Shown here piece after piece: positions 12,032 through 24,334 of a stretch of 64,000 bases of DNA (the stretch's first letter is position 1; the number at the start of each line of letters is the position of its first letter). The translations under genes and the position numbers were made by a program. The notes under the pieces are model-generated. The model was given only the letters and a program-made list of their open reading frames with translations, did no database searches and was not told the origin of the DNA. The stretch lies in contig JAPEUQ010000009.1 of NCBI GenBank assembly GCA_027946365.1, positions 1,426,001-1,490,000 of the forward strand. The letters run 5' to 3'. This stretch comes from Kalmusia sp. IMI 367209. Lineage: Eukaryota > Ascomycota > Dothideomycetes > Pleosporales > Didymosphaeriaceae.

Positions 12032-12604
12032 CGTGGTGGCGATTAAGAAGAGATGAAGAATGAGAGACAGAGGAGTGGAAGAAGACTTATGTATCTAACG
12101 TCCGTTTGTGAAGTGATCATGGGGCTGAATTTATGATGTGCTAAGGTGGATCGGTGCCACGGCTGTGCAATGTCGGTGTTGGGAAACGGAGAGCTGTGTA
12201 CTCCGTCTTCACTGCACACGTAGTCGAGGAGTAGGTAGAGCTGGTTGCACCGGTGCCATGCTCCACTTATTCACTAAATGTATTTACTAATGTCTGTGCG
12301 GCACCGCGTTAGCTGTTTGCGAGGATGTCTCACATCAAAAATATTTGTTGAATGCGCAAGGAAACATGAAAGAGTTTGAGAGCTTGTTTGCCCACGCTCT
12401 TGAAAGGCAACGTTGGAATCGAAACCATTCACGATATGTATCCGAATCGGTTCTATTTTCTTTTATATAGTACTCTATCTACCTTTTACCATATCTAGCA
12501 TATCCCCTTCTTCATGCGAAAATTACCAAATCCACAAGCTTCCAACATAAACATCCCACCGAATTCCTCGCACACCATTCCCCAACAGATTCCGTACCAC
12601 CAAA
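12032..12604. other. intergenic region between small genes
   Basis: Contains the promoter of the minus-strand Cys-rich gene and that of the small membrane protein; a TATATA-like run lies around 12463-12475. No other structure was seen. Confidence 0.4.
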
Positions 12605-12805
12605 ATGACTCTGGCAGAACGCGATATTGTGGGCATTTGCCTTGTTATCCCGGTGATTCTGGGTGTAGGCTGGCTCTGTTGGCATGTTTGGAGGAAGAGT
12701 AGAAAAGAGAGGAAGTTGGTCATTCAGAGAGCCGGCCAGCAGGAGAGAGATGTGGAAACGGGAAACGTGATTGGCAGGACAGAAGGAAAGCCGAGAGGAC
12801 AATGA
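12605..12805 (+). CDS. small single-pass membrane protein (hypothetical)
   Basis: 66-residue frame with a favourable start (caaaATGA). Residues about 8-29 (DIVGICLVIPVILGVGWLCWHV) form one strongly hydrophobic helix. It is followed at once by a basic stretch (WRKSRKERKLVIQR), so the tail would face the cytosol, and the C-terminus is hydrophilic. No family is recognised. The helix-then-basic layout is typical of genuine small tail or signal-anchor proteins, but a frame this short can arise by chance. Confidence 0.4.
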   Translation: MTLAERDIVGICLVIPVILGVGWLCWHVWRKSRKERKLVIQRAGQQERDVETGNVIGRTEGKPRGQ

Positions 12806-13199
12806 AAGGAGAATAGTTGATTGGGGAGGTGGGTTTGGAAGTGAGAGGGCGTCAGTGTACGAGATGGCACGAGAAGACGATGAGTTTTGAGAATGCCGAT
12901 GAGCTAAGCCATCAAGCTCTGCCAGTATTCACTATGCGGGTGTATTGATTGAAATATATGCTTTGTTTCGACTATCTAATCTTTTTATTTCCAATTCTGT
13001 TCTGTTGCACCCTCCACATTTACAGGACAAAAGCTTGGAGAATGCCCCTGTGCGATCGTGGGGTAACTCCACCCTAATAGATCTTCAAATTGACTCGTGT
13101 CTTAATCAAGTACTATGTAACTTAATCCAGTGTTCGAAGACAATAGACTGCAGTGCCGGTACATATGCGTAGGCACGGAGTCATCTCGTCTAATCAAGT
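12806..13199. other. short intergenic region
   Basis: Lies between a plus-strand small gene and the 3' end of the minus-strand DUF2306 gene. It would hold both 3' flanks. Nothing else was seen. Confidence 0.4.
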
Positions 13200-14430
13200 C
13201 TACCTGATGGTGACCTCTTGAGCGGTTTTCTCCGAATTTTGCTTCATACCACCTTCAGCCGCAGGCAGAAACACATCTGCATCGCCAAGCCTTTGGGCTG
13301 TGAGCCCCGCAACTCCCGGGTTGGCATACCCTGCCTCCAATTGGCGTTGATATGAGACCTGGCGAAGTCGATTTGACTCTCTTGGTGTCAATCGTAACTA
13401 TGGTATTGTCAACGAACTCCTCCTGCCACGAATACAATACTTACATATATTTCCACACCTATGGCTTGTATTACCATTCCCAGCCAGAGAGCCATACCAA
13501 AAGGGGCTCCCAGAGCAACAGAAGTTTGATCAAGCCTATGAAAATTCATAACTGCGCGAACGAGGACCTGTTGCCCAGGATTGCTACCGTTGAAGTAGGA
13601 AGCGCATTCTGGGTAGTACTGTATTGTCTTCGCGGCTGATTTGAGGATAAATTCGATGTGTTCGCAGTGTCGGGGTTGGAAGTAGTCATTTTGTCTGCTG
13701 ATGATTTGTGCGGTGATGAAGAGGATTATGCGGGTTGTTATTGGTGTTCCGAGCTATCGTGGTGGGGTTAGTATATATGCTTATATGAGTGGAAAGGTTG
13801 GGGCCGAGTTACCAAGAACCACGCTCTCAGCATCCACGCACGATGCTGATCGATCTGCAACTTCTGTATGTTCCACCACGCGAGCACCAATTCGACTACA
13901 ACAGCGAGTGCAAGGAGTCCTACACCAGACTGTACATCTAAACCACCTCCTACTGCATGTCTTGCAATCATTAATGCCCCAATTGTACCCGCGAGAATGA
14001 GTAGCAAGATGGCATAGCCGTTCACACGATGGAATAACGTCCACTTTCGGCGAATTGCTGGAGTGAACTGAAGACAGACAAGAATTCCAGCGGGTAAGAC
14101 CCCTAGGAGATGCATTCGGATACCGACTTGTGAGATTAGGGATTTTTTGTACCAGTAGCATTCGCCGGGAAGAGTTCCGCCGGCGCCTGTACCGCACATT
14201 GTGCCGTGGAAATCGAAGAATGAGAGACGTGCGAGAGAAAATCCTAGCATTGCACCACCAAAGATGAAATCTGGGGAATATCAATATGGTCATTATAAAT
14301 TACAAAAGCCAAGTGAACGTTACAACATACAGAAGATAAAGTTGTAGCCTTTGGAGAAGCCAAGAGGCTGGTATACCTTGCGAGCGGCGGTAACGAAGCC
14401 ATTTGCAGGTGACTCGTTAGATGAAGCCAT
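13200..14430 (-). CDS. DUF2306 family integral membrane protein
   Basis: Multi-pass membrane protein of unknown function. Four exons are read from the ATG at 14430. The first ends ...GYNFIF before a roughly 60 bp intron; the second runs FIFGGAMLGFSLARL...RAWFLG; a third begins TPITTRIILF; and the last joins VEIY to LRLTPRESNRLRQVSYQRQLEAG after a 46 bp intron. The core has the DUF2306 pattern: several hydrophobic helices, the RKWTLFHRVNGYAILL segment with a conserved His-Arg, and HRAWMLRAWFL. The C-terminus (SYQRQLEAGYANPGVAGL) is a soluble tail typical of fungal members. It is divergent from the Zn2Cys6 regulator, so it may share control with the polyketide cluster. Its role there is not known. 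Confidence 0.8.
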
Positions 14431-15134
14431 TCTAAAGCGAGCAATCCACAGGCAGAAAAGAGTTTGATAGTTATCATTGTGCGTTGCAGTACTGGCTAAG
14501 TATTTATCTCATGCCATGCTCTGATGATGCATTGTGTAACTACGTCCGACTCCGACATACTGCGCATATAGAACTAGGATAGGATAGTGCCGCCAGGCAG
14601 ATCTCGCATTGGTGTGAGATGTTTCGCATGCCTCATGAAAATGTCCGGCTCCGATGCGTTGCGCATATAGGTCCAGAACAGGTTAGTGCCGCCAAGTCCT
14701 TTGGAGGATCATGTCACAGATGCACTAATATAGTGCAGATCTTCCGAGTTCATCTTCGCAAGCTTTTAAGGTGGGTAAATCAATGGAGTATCCGAGCGCG
14801 TTGTATACAAGAACTTCTAGGAGATGAACATATCTAAAGTAACATTTTATCGATGGTGGTTTCTATAGTAAGGTGTTGAGATACACGAAAGCATGGTACT
14901 GAACTGGTGCTTTCCCTAGAAGACTTTAGCGTATACTTGGCAATTCCGTCACCATTATTGGGGAAACAGAGTGACCGCAACACATCTTGTATATTTCAGT
15001 TTGCATGATTCAGATCCACTCACTGTTTCCAACTCCATGGGTGTATGACCATATCTGACTACTCGCGTGCCGAGTGAGCTGCTCTGCCCTGATAGTTATT
15101 AAGTGTTGTGATTGGTTACGTGACTGCCTGAATC
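14431..15134. promoter_or_regulatory. divergent promoter between DUF2306 gene and Zn2Cys6 regulator
   Basis: This 704 bp gap lies between divergent start codons. It contains an imperfect direct repeat (see separate entry) rich in tccg/cgg-type triplets of the kind Zn2Cys6 proteins bind. It could carry autoregulatory sites of the adjacent regulator (inference). Confidence 0.5.
14544..14697. repeat. imperfect direct repeat, two copies of about 55 bp
   Basis: Copy A (14544-14598) and copy B (14643-14697) align without gaps. They share the blocks gtccg, ctccga, gcgcatatag and agtgccgcca. By hand count about 15 positions differ, nearly all transitions. The copy starts are 99 bp apart. The repeat sits in the divergent promoter upstream of the cluster regulator. 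Confidence 0.7.
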
Positions 15135-16746
15135 ATGGTCGGCAGGCCTGGCCGATCTAAGGGCTGCTTCAACTGCCGCCGGAGGAAAAAGGGCGTGAGT
15201 AAATCCAATAAAATGGAGACTACATGATTACTATTAGCCACCGATATATGCAAAGCTGACAAGCTGCCAGTGCGACTTAATACGACCGTGTTGTGGTCAA
15301 TGCTCCAAGAGCAAAATCCAATGCGAAGGGTATGACAACAATTTAGACGTCGTCATCTACACACCAATGGTCCTTACAGCCCATGCGCATCTGCAAAGCA
15401 CTGCCATGGAAGTAAAGTATGTAGATACGTTCTGGGAGTTATTACTACCCACGATGTCCAAGGCCTCACAAACCCCAAATGGCGATTGGACGCGAGTAAT
15501 CCGAGATCGCTACACTGCCGATGGGCCTTACAAGAACGCATTACTAGCCCTAACGCTCTCGAGGGTCGGGCAATATAGTGGCAACACTAGTGTCACTAGA
15601 TCAGGATCGATCCACTACAACAGTTCTCTTCGCGAAGTTGCCCGCATCATTCATCAGCAGAAGAACGCATGCAGCGACGAAGTCATTGTAACTTGCTTGA
15701 TGCTGAGTCTCTACGAAATTCTTTGTAGCCCAGTATCTGCAGGGGGTAATTGGCAGAGTCATATGCGTGGTCTGGCATCATTAATCCAGCTTCGCGGATC
15801 ACATGCGTTTGCGTCTGGGCTCAGTCATAATCTGTTCGTTAGTGCGCGCTTAGACGTGGTAAGTTCTCTAGCGTTACAGTTTAGTCACCGTCCACTCATG
15901 TACATGTAGATCTTCGCTGCGTTGGTATCTCGGAAAGCTACCTTTCTTGACTCCATTGAATGGGTAACGGTGCCATGGAGTACTGGTACTACCACCAAGT
16001 CTCTGTATGATGACATTGTCGACCTCTGCGCCCAGGTACCGCGGATACTAGAGATGCTTGATCAAATGCACATATCAAAACCCGAAGAGCCCTGCGATTG
16101 GGAGTCTTTATTAACAGTATGTTGGCGGCTTGATGATGCCCTTCTACGCTGGCATCGAGAGTTCACTACGGCTTGCAATTTACCCTGTGCGGACCCTCTT
16201 GGCTCTTCTCACCCGACGACGACTGCCTTCGATACACCCCTAGACGACCAAACTGAAATGAGCTTCGAACTGGCGCAGGCGCTCTCTGTATACTGGATGA
16301 CGTGCTGTTTTCTGTATGCCACCCTTCGTCTAGTTTGGCAAGCAAGTAATAGTCCGATGTACCTTCTACCACAACGCATCGATCCACTTCGATACGCAAG
16401 CCTCATTTCCAGGTCACTGCCATATTTCTCGGCACCTGATGCCGGTGAGGGTTCTTTGATCTATTACTCGATGAGTATAGGTGCTGCATTGCACTGTCTG
16501 TCTATCAGTGGCGAACTTGGCTCGCCAGACGGCCTGCGCCTGACGCGAACTTTCCATGCGATGGAGGATCCAAGAGGGGTCGGGGCTCGAGTAGGTACTT
16601 TTTTGACTACGCTTGCGACTGCCAATGTGAAATGTAAAATAGATATGAGTAGTGTGGAACGCGGGAAAATTGTGGAGCTGGGCAAGAGATGGTGGGGTGG
16701 GGGGACAGAAGCCGTAACTTTACGGCCGCGAATAAAGTCAACGTGA
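15135..16746 (+). CDS. Zn(II)2Cys6 transcription factor, probable cluster regulator
   Basis: Nuclear DNA-binding regulator. Three exons: 15135-15194, 15271-15858 and 15910-16746, with introns of 76 and 51 bp. The first intron splits the zinc finger, as is common in this family: residues 11-20 (CFNCRRRKKG) are joined to CDLIRPCCGQCSKSKIQC, giving the six cysteines in C-x2-C-x6-C-x6-C-x2-C-x6-C spacing. The body is a helical fungal-type regulatory region (DUF3468-like layout, YTADGPYKNALLALTLSRVG near its start, and MLSLYEILCSP). It is about 495 residues long. It is divergent from the DUF2306 gene and convergent with the PKS gene, with 291 bp between the stops, so it is the natural pathway-specific activator. 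Such factors bind CGG triplets in pairs. Confidence 0.9.
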
Positions 16747-17037
16747 ATAACACTAGTTTTTCTCTGGCTAAATGAGCTATTGCGGCAATAGGACAAAATC
16801 CTGAAGACGCGTTGTACTCCGAGTTACCCTAGGGTATATAACGTAAAAGTGGAAAGATTGATCGTTTGTCCTGTAGTTGTATACAATTAGAACACGTAAC
16901 GCAGTGGCACTTCTAACATGATTACACATGATGTCGGTGATCAACGATTATATCCTGAACGCCTATGTACATACAACCCAATACATCTACGGAACAAAAC
17001 CAAGTGTTTCATCTAGCTTAACCTCATCTCACCCATT

Positions 17038-20000
17038 CTACTCTCCCACCACACCCACCTTGCTCTTGACACAGACAACCTTCGCCAAGGCCTGAATGCT
17101 CCCCTGCGCTAGCAACTCCAAAACCTGCAAATTCGCCTCGAACATCCTGGTGATGAAGTTTCTCACCTCAATCGCCGTCAGTGAGTCAAGCGGGTAATTA
17201 CTCAATGGACGCGTAACATCCAAATCCTCCCTCTCCATGCCCACTACCTCAGCAATCTTTTCGACAAGCCCATTACATACGACATCCTCAGCCTCGGCAC
17301 GGGACGAGGAGGCTGCGGTCTTAAAGGCAGCGCTCCACGAAATGGCGACCGGGCCGTTGGAAGACAGGGCTGCAGCTTCGGCTTCGGCGACGGATAGCAA
17401 GTGCTTGAACTTGGCATCGGTAGACCAGAAAGGGCGCATGGTCGCTGTGATCCGCATCCCTGTTATGCTGTGGTGGTCGCAGGTACTGGCCATCTTGCCG
17501 GTAATCGCCGCGCTGATAAGAGCTAATACTTCGGCTTCGCAGATGGTATCGCTGCCTAGATTGCGTGCAACTTCTGCGGCCTTCTCAGCATCTTCGGCGA
17601 GGTAACCTGCGTCGGAGACGGCTGTCAAATCGATAGACGATGCAGGCAAGCCGCGCGCCGCTCTGTATTGAGTCAAGCCGTTGAGGAAAGTGTTGGCAGC
17701 AGCATATGCAGCTTGGCCTCGATTTCCAACGGCACCTGCAGCGGATGAAATAACAATGAAGAAGTCGAGAGGGTTTGAGGCCAGTGCGTGGTGGAAGTTC
17801 CAGGCACCCTTAACTTTCGACTCGATGACGGTGGTGTATTGGTCGAAAGTCATCTTCTCAAACAAAACATCCTGTCATGATTGTTAGAAGCTAGGTACAT
17901 TCATGGTACATAGTTTACTCACATGCAGCACCATGGCGCCATGAATAATTCCTCGGACACGTGGCAGACCCACCAGTCCTGATGTCAGCAAAGCATCGAC
18001 ATCAGATCGATCAGTGACATCGCAACGGCGAATGATGATATTTGCTCCAGAAGCATTCAGCGCATCGATCTGATCTTTTGCCTTGCCATGGAGGGCGCCG
18101 CTTCGCGAAAGAAGGACAATATTTCGCGCTCCTTTGGTCACCATCCACTTAGCCATACTTCGACCGAGACCACCAGTACCACCAATTAGTATGTAAGTTG
18201 CATCAGCATGAAGGATGTTCTTCTCTTCCTTCAACCGAAGAGCCTGAGATAGCAATCAGTACTGACTTCGTTGTTATACAATCATATTACTTACCATGAC
18301 TGTCTCATCCTCTCGTGGTGCAATGATCGTTTTACCATGCGGATCAACAGAGTGCAAAGCCTGCAGTGCGGTAGTAGCCTCCGAGATGCCATATGATACG
18401 ATCGGATGAGAAGGTAAGATTTTTCCGAAACGAAGAAGCTTTGCAACATCACCAAGAATGCGCTTAAGCTTCTGCGGTCGTTCTTGTGCGAGCGCAAAAA
18501 TATTGACGCATGAGACAGTTGCACTCTTCTCGAATGAAACATATTCTAGGTCGTTGAGGCCAACGTGAACGAATCGACCAAATTTAGCAATGCACCGCCA
18601 TGTTGCGCGGAGAACCTCACCCTCCGACAAAGTGTTCAGAACTACGTCTACACCGAGATCCTTCGTCGCATGAAGCACGAATTCGGTGAATGAGTCACTA
18701 CCGGCGAAGTAGATGCGGTCATCAGAGATGCCATATTGCTGACTTAGGGTATCCTTCTCCGCAGAGCGTCTAACGGTGGCGTATACCTCCGCACCGAGCA
18801 TCTGAGCAATAGCGACAGCAGCTTGGCCCACAGCTGTGGCTGCATGATGGATTAAAACAGATTCACCCTCGGATAGCGACGCGAGGTCGACCAGGCTGTG
18901 GTATGCTGTGCAGTATGCGATTGGAATTGTGGCCGCCTCTTCGAACGACAAATGATGCGGAAGTTTGAGGAGAAAACGGTCATGCGCGCGAGCAACAGTA
19001 GACAATGATCCTTTCGGAGTGATTGCCGCTACACGATCACCGACTGCGATCGAAGAGACTGATGATCCAACACTAGTCACGATACCGCTGCACTCCATAC
19101 CAAGATCGTCGCAAGGAAGATGGCCCATAGCTGCTTCCGCGTCGTGTGTATTGATGCCGATCGCTTTCACTTGGATCTGAACTTGATCTTCCGATAATGG
19201 AGAGGAAGATGTTTCCATATCTTCATAATGTACGGTGTCAAGTGCCCCAGGTGTGGCAATGAAAGCTCGCAGTGGTCGCTCAATGTTCGAAAATTGAGCT
19301 GCAGCGGTGGGGGACGGCTGCACTTGTTGGTGAACGTATTCGTTCATGTCTTCATCGTTGACTATCCTAGGAGTGAGCAGCGCGCCGCCTCGCTCCACGA
19401 ATTCCGTCTCCTTGCTCTGGTGATTAACTCCAAGTGATACCTGTAAAACTTTCATTATTGTACTGATAGCGTCTGCTTGAGGTAGCTCAGTCTCAGCATC
19501 CAAGTCTAGCGTGATAAAGTCCATGAGTGTGCCTTCGGAACGGAGAGTTCGACTAAATCCTGCGATCATGTTCGCGTCTGGGTTCCGTGAATTTTGGTAT
19601 GCGCCTTTGACGATCCAAAGCATGCTTTGTATCGAAGTTAGCAGCTTTTGTAGCATGTCGAAATTCTCCTTATCCAAGCTCGCGAGGACAGGCTGGTCAA
19701 TCTCGGTCAAGAATACACAGATCTTGCTAGAACCGTCAATCTGGGCCAAGGTTCCAGTAACCGGAGACGAGCCAGTGAGAGCTGTTAAACTAGATGCTAA
19801 TTCGCTCGCGAAGCTCTGTTGGAGAATCGTTTCTCCGTGAACGATAATGATGTCAGCATCAAACTGTCTTGTAGATTCTTCCTTTTGTTCTTCAACAGCT
19901 GGTTCCCACATGAGCTTGTAGCAGAGCTCTCGACCACCCTGAACCTCCGCATTTGTGTCCTTCTCGAGGATAGGTGAGGTGGTAAGATCCTCAAATGTGA

Positions 20001-23000
20001 TGACAGGCTCATTAGAGTCACATGGTGCTAGCGCGAACATGGAGAGCTTGTTCGATTTGACATTACTGAGAGTCGCACGAGGCTCACAAAAGGCCTGCAA
20101 CCGACCTCCAGAATTTTGTAGTGTTTCCGATGCTTTGGCAGACACAATGACTTTGCCGATGGACGAGGGAAGATGAACTGTGTCTAAGGCGCCATTGGTT
20201 GCTTCCAACACCGGCCAATATGTGGATATGAGCTGTTCCAGCATCGTAGGATGCACGATGTAGTCTGATTCGTAGTGATTTGGCATGTCGTTCATGGTGT
20301 CAGACACGGTAAGCTCAGTGATGCACCCGAGCTTAGATGCCCGACACTTCTGTAAACCTTGGAAGGTTTGACCATATGAAACCCCAATGTTAGAAAGACG
20401 GGCATAGAGTTCTTTATCCTGGACAACATCCGTAGCAGCATTCATGATGCTTGATAGCTTGGATTTCAGCTTCTGTTGTTGTGCATCGACCAGGCGGCTG
20501 TTATAAAGATCATTCATGTCAACAATTCTAGTTTTTACGAGACCTGTGCAGTGCTGGGTCCATCCCTTGCCACTAGCCCACGAAGATATGACGAACTCGG
20601 CGCGCAACCTACAAATTAGTGCACGTTCACATTCGTTTGAGAGGCAACTTACCCGGTCGTCGCCGCGTTGCCAGTCTGGGGACGTAACGTAATGGTCATC
20701 TCGAGGTCTTGTTCTGACAGCATGACAGGTGTATCAACATGCAGGTCGCATACCTCCAACGTGTCAAAAGCGGTATTATCCCAAAAGGCCTTTTGCGCAG
20801 TAGCCTCTAGAGCCATCGAAACAAAGCCGGAGATTGGAAAGATCGTGAGTCCTTGAATCTGGTGATGACGCAACCAAGGCAAATCATCAAGGCGGACGAT
20901 ATTTCTCCAGGTAGGCTCTATGTGGTTTGAGTACATAGCTAATGCGCCGATTATGTCAGATCTACGATCACCCTGAAACTTGTGAATATTAGTGAATCGG
21001 GATTGATGGTAGTAGCTCGACTGGTGATTCCATGGGTACCGTGGTATGTCAGTAAGTACGGCTGGAGGTTTTGTCATGGTTTTGGGAAAGTTGATAGCAC
21101 CCATATCAAGCGCAGAACCCTTAATCCATAGCGTTCCAGCAAGAGCAATGGCCGTTTGCAAAGCGTTCTTCTTCCGTGCCAAAGCCGATGCGTACGTGAT
21201 CTTGTTCGCAGAGCTCCCGGCCTATACGATTAGCATATGATCAATCTTTATATTCTAGCATGACTTACTCCTTTAAGGATTTGTTTGATTGGACCTTGGA
21301 GGGCCGAATGCGGTCCAAGTTCGAGCAAGAAGTTGACTCCAGTCTTGTGATCGTCAATTGGCTGACACATGCCATGAACTGCTTCGTCGAAACGAACGGG
21401 GCACGTTAAATTCTGCACCCAGTATGTTGCATCTAGCTCGGAAGAATCGGCCAACCGGCCTAATAGGGAGGAATAGAAGCGAGCGTTGGAAGCCTTAGGA
21501 GGGTTAATAATTCGCAGTGATTCCGTGTATTCTTTGGCTACTAGATTCATGTGATGCGAGTGATATGCGGTGTCGACTTGAAGCTTGCGTGCGAACATTC
21601 CTGGGTGTACCTAGAAATTGATGCAGTCAGCATCTGCCACATGAAGAATTATGTCCCAGACCAACTTACTTCTTCGATAATCTTCTGAAGCTCTACAATG
21701 GCGTCAGTGTCACCTGACACCGTAACACTGGAAGGACTGTTGATGCAGGCGATCTTAGCTTCGCCTGCAGAGCTAGGAATCCGCTCAAGAAGTGGCGAAA
21801 TATCATTTTGTCCAGCGCCAACTGCCATCATGCTTCCATCGAGAGCAGGAAACTTCTCTTTGAGAATCGGTATTAGACGTCCTCTATGATAGGCCACGGT
21901 CATGGCATCGTCGAAGTCAATAATTCCCGCAGCATAGGCTGCACCAATTTCACCACTTGAGTGACCAGCAACAGCGACAGGGGCTATGTTCCATGTTCTC
22001 AGCAAATCGACTAGTGCTAACTGTACGGCGGTACACGAAGGCTGGCTGAGGTGGGCAGCATTGATCTTTGTTGTTGTCTCGTCTTTTTGAAGTTCATCGA
22101 ACAGTGAAAAAGGAGCACCAAGCGATAATAGATGCTTATCGGCTCGGTCGATCGCTGATGCATAGACAGGGTAACGATCATAAAGTTCACGGCCCATAGC
22201 CCACCATTGAGCTCCTAAAAGTTGATTAATGTGTGTACTTGTCACGCAATACACAACCTGACTTGTCTTACCTTGACCAGTAAAGATGAAACCTAGCCGC
22301 AAAGCCTCCAAGTCTTGCTTGATCGGATGAAGTTTTCCGCTTGAGAGTGCCTCGACGAGCTCGACGGAGCTCGACGCAGTAACGGCCACGCGCCACGAGA
22401 GATGAGTCTTGCGCTGCCCTAGCGTGTATGCAAGATTGCTCAAAAGATCGTTCTGGAAGACCTCGGGACGTTGCTCAAGATAAATGCCGTAATTCTTCAT
22501 CACTTGCTCAGCAGTGACCTTGTCATTTCCACTCAGCACAAACAATCTCTCGAACGCCTGTATGTCAATCTCCTCTTTCATTGTCTTTCGTTCGAGCGGA
22601 CCTTTAGTCAGAACCACATGAGCATTTGTGCCGCCGAACCCAAATCCGTTGACACTCGCCCATCGTTTTCCTATCGGCCAGGGTCGTTGGTTTGTTGTGA
22701 CTTTTAATCCCCATTCATCAAAAGGAATCTTCTCGTTAGGCTGCTTAAAGTCGTAATTTGGTAGAATGAACCCACGCTCTAGCATCAGTGCTGTCTTGAT
22801 AACACCGGCTATGCCAGCGGCTGCCTCCAAATGACCAATATTTGACTTCACTGAGCCAATGAACAAGGGTTTGCGCTTTGTTCGCCCTTCACCAAAGACG
22901 GCGCGAAGTGCGCTTACTTCGATCGGATCGCCTACCCGTGTGCCTGTGCCATGAGCCTCAACGTAGCCTGTGTCTGCAGGATCCATGCCTCCATTCTTAT

Positions 23001-24334
23001 ACACGGATCGTATGAGGGATTCTGTGAAAGGTTACCTCCTACCGATTTGAAGTGACAAGTGTGCCTACCTTGCGCGGAACCGTTTGGCATAGTAATGCCT
23101 GGGGTCTTTCCATCTTGATTGATGCCGCTGCCGGTGATAACAGCTCGGATAGGATCATTGTCTTTAAGTGCTTGGTCCAAAGTTTTAAGGACTATAACGC
23201 CGCAGCCTTCCCCTCGGCCATAACCAGTGCCTCGTTGGTCGAAGGCGAATGACCTACCAGCTTCGCCAAAGAGCCTAGCGCAGATGTAAATATATAGAGC
23301 AAAACAGGCGCGAAAGAGCTCACCTAGACATAGAATAAGAAATCCAGAATTCGGGCAACATGTTGAGGTGAACTCCACCAACAATTGCGGTACTGGATTC
23401 ACCGCTTCGAACGCTCTGGCAAGCCACATGTAAGGCAACCATGCTGCTAGAGCAGGCCGTGTCTACCGTGAAAGAAGGACCCCTTAGATCGAAGAAATGC
23501 GAGATACGATTTGACTGCATGGCAAATGCGCATCCTATTAATGTGAGTAACTATTTATGCCAGGTAGGAAATCAACTGACCGGTAGCTTGATGCATTGGT
23601 ATGGTTTCCGGGTCTCTGAACAGATCCGCTTCGTATTCACTGAATGTACCGCCGACGAAACAACCAACATCCTGACCCACAATGCTGTGTTTTGGAATAC
23701 CAGCACTCTCGAGAGCTTCAAAAGTGCATTCTAGAAGAAGGCGCTGCTGTGGGTCTAGACTGGTCGCTTCTTGTGCCGTGAAACTGAAGAATGGTGCATC
23801 GAAGGCTTTGAGGTCCGTCTGCAGAAAATTGCCGCCTCGCGCATTTGTTGTCCCGCTTTTGCCTGGATTCGGGTGAACGAAGCGATTGCTGTCGAACCGG
23901 TCTTTTGGAATCTCAGAGAATCCCGTCCGAGCTCGAGCGCAAAGCTCCCAAAACTCATCAGGAGTCGAAACGTTGCCTGGAAAGCGGCAAGACATGCCCA
24001 CGATCGCAATTGGCTGGTGTTTCAATTCGATGGTACTCTTAGCGTATCCTTCCGTGTATCCTTCTGTGTACCCATTCGTATAGGCGGTTTCGTAGGGAAT
24101 CGCCGGCGCAGTGTCCAGTACTAATTGAGGTGGCTCGGAGTCATCTGCGTTTGGCAATGTGATTCCATTTTGAGAAGCATCATAATGACCATTTGTATCT
24201 CCATTGGAACGTGGATGGCCATTGCTTAGACTGCCGTCTGGTGCTTGCTGACCAACGCCATTCGAATGCCCGTTCAGTTCTCCGTCCGACAGACTTCCCC
24301 GCTCCGAGGTAGGTGTGAGAGCGTAAGGCGCCAT
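17038..24334 (-). CDS. highly reducing type I polyketide synthase (KS-AT-DH-ER-KR-ACP)
   Basis: Iterative synthase of about 2,280 residues. It has ten exons and nine 43-60 bp introns, all in frame (first intron 23580-23535). The ATG at 24334 (MAPYALTP) is used because the longer frame opens with GTG. An Asn/Gly/His-rich N-terminus ends in a Y-T-E-G repeat. KS: active Cys279 in DTACSSS, then EAHGTGT and SNIGH. AT: GHSSGE and [18 protein letters not shown] (His near 1056), but the second catalytic motif reads HPTMLEQ, Glu where Asp is usual. A long linker or pseudo-KR carries no SAM motif, so no methyltransferase. [13 protein letters not shown], a variant nucleotide loop. [15 protein letters not shown] and [20 protein letters not shown] with the phosphopantetheine Ser. 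There is no thioesterase or reductase, so release needs a partner, probably the adjacent FSH hydrolase. The product cannot be predicted. Confidence 0.95.

Noticed and set aside
14619..14837. 72-codon frame over the direct repeat
   Set aside because: Created by the repeat region; no protein features.
2920..24334. One large cluster including the MFS, FMO and TauD genes with the PKS
   Set aside because: A 2.1 kb gap, an F-box gene and the housekeeping QTRT2 gene intervene, so a single cluster is not supported by position alone.
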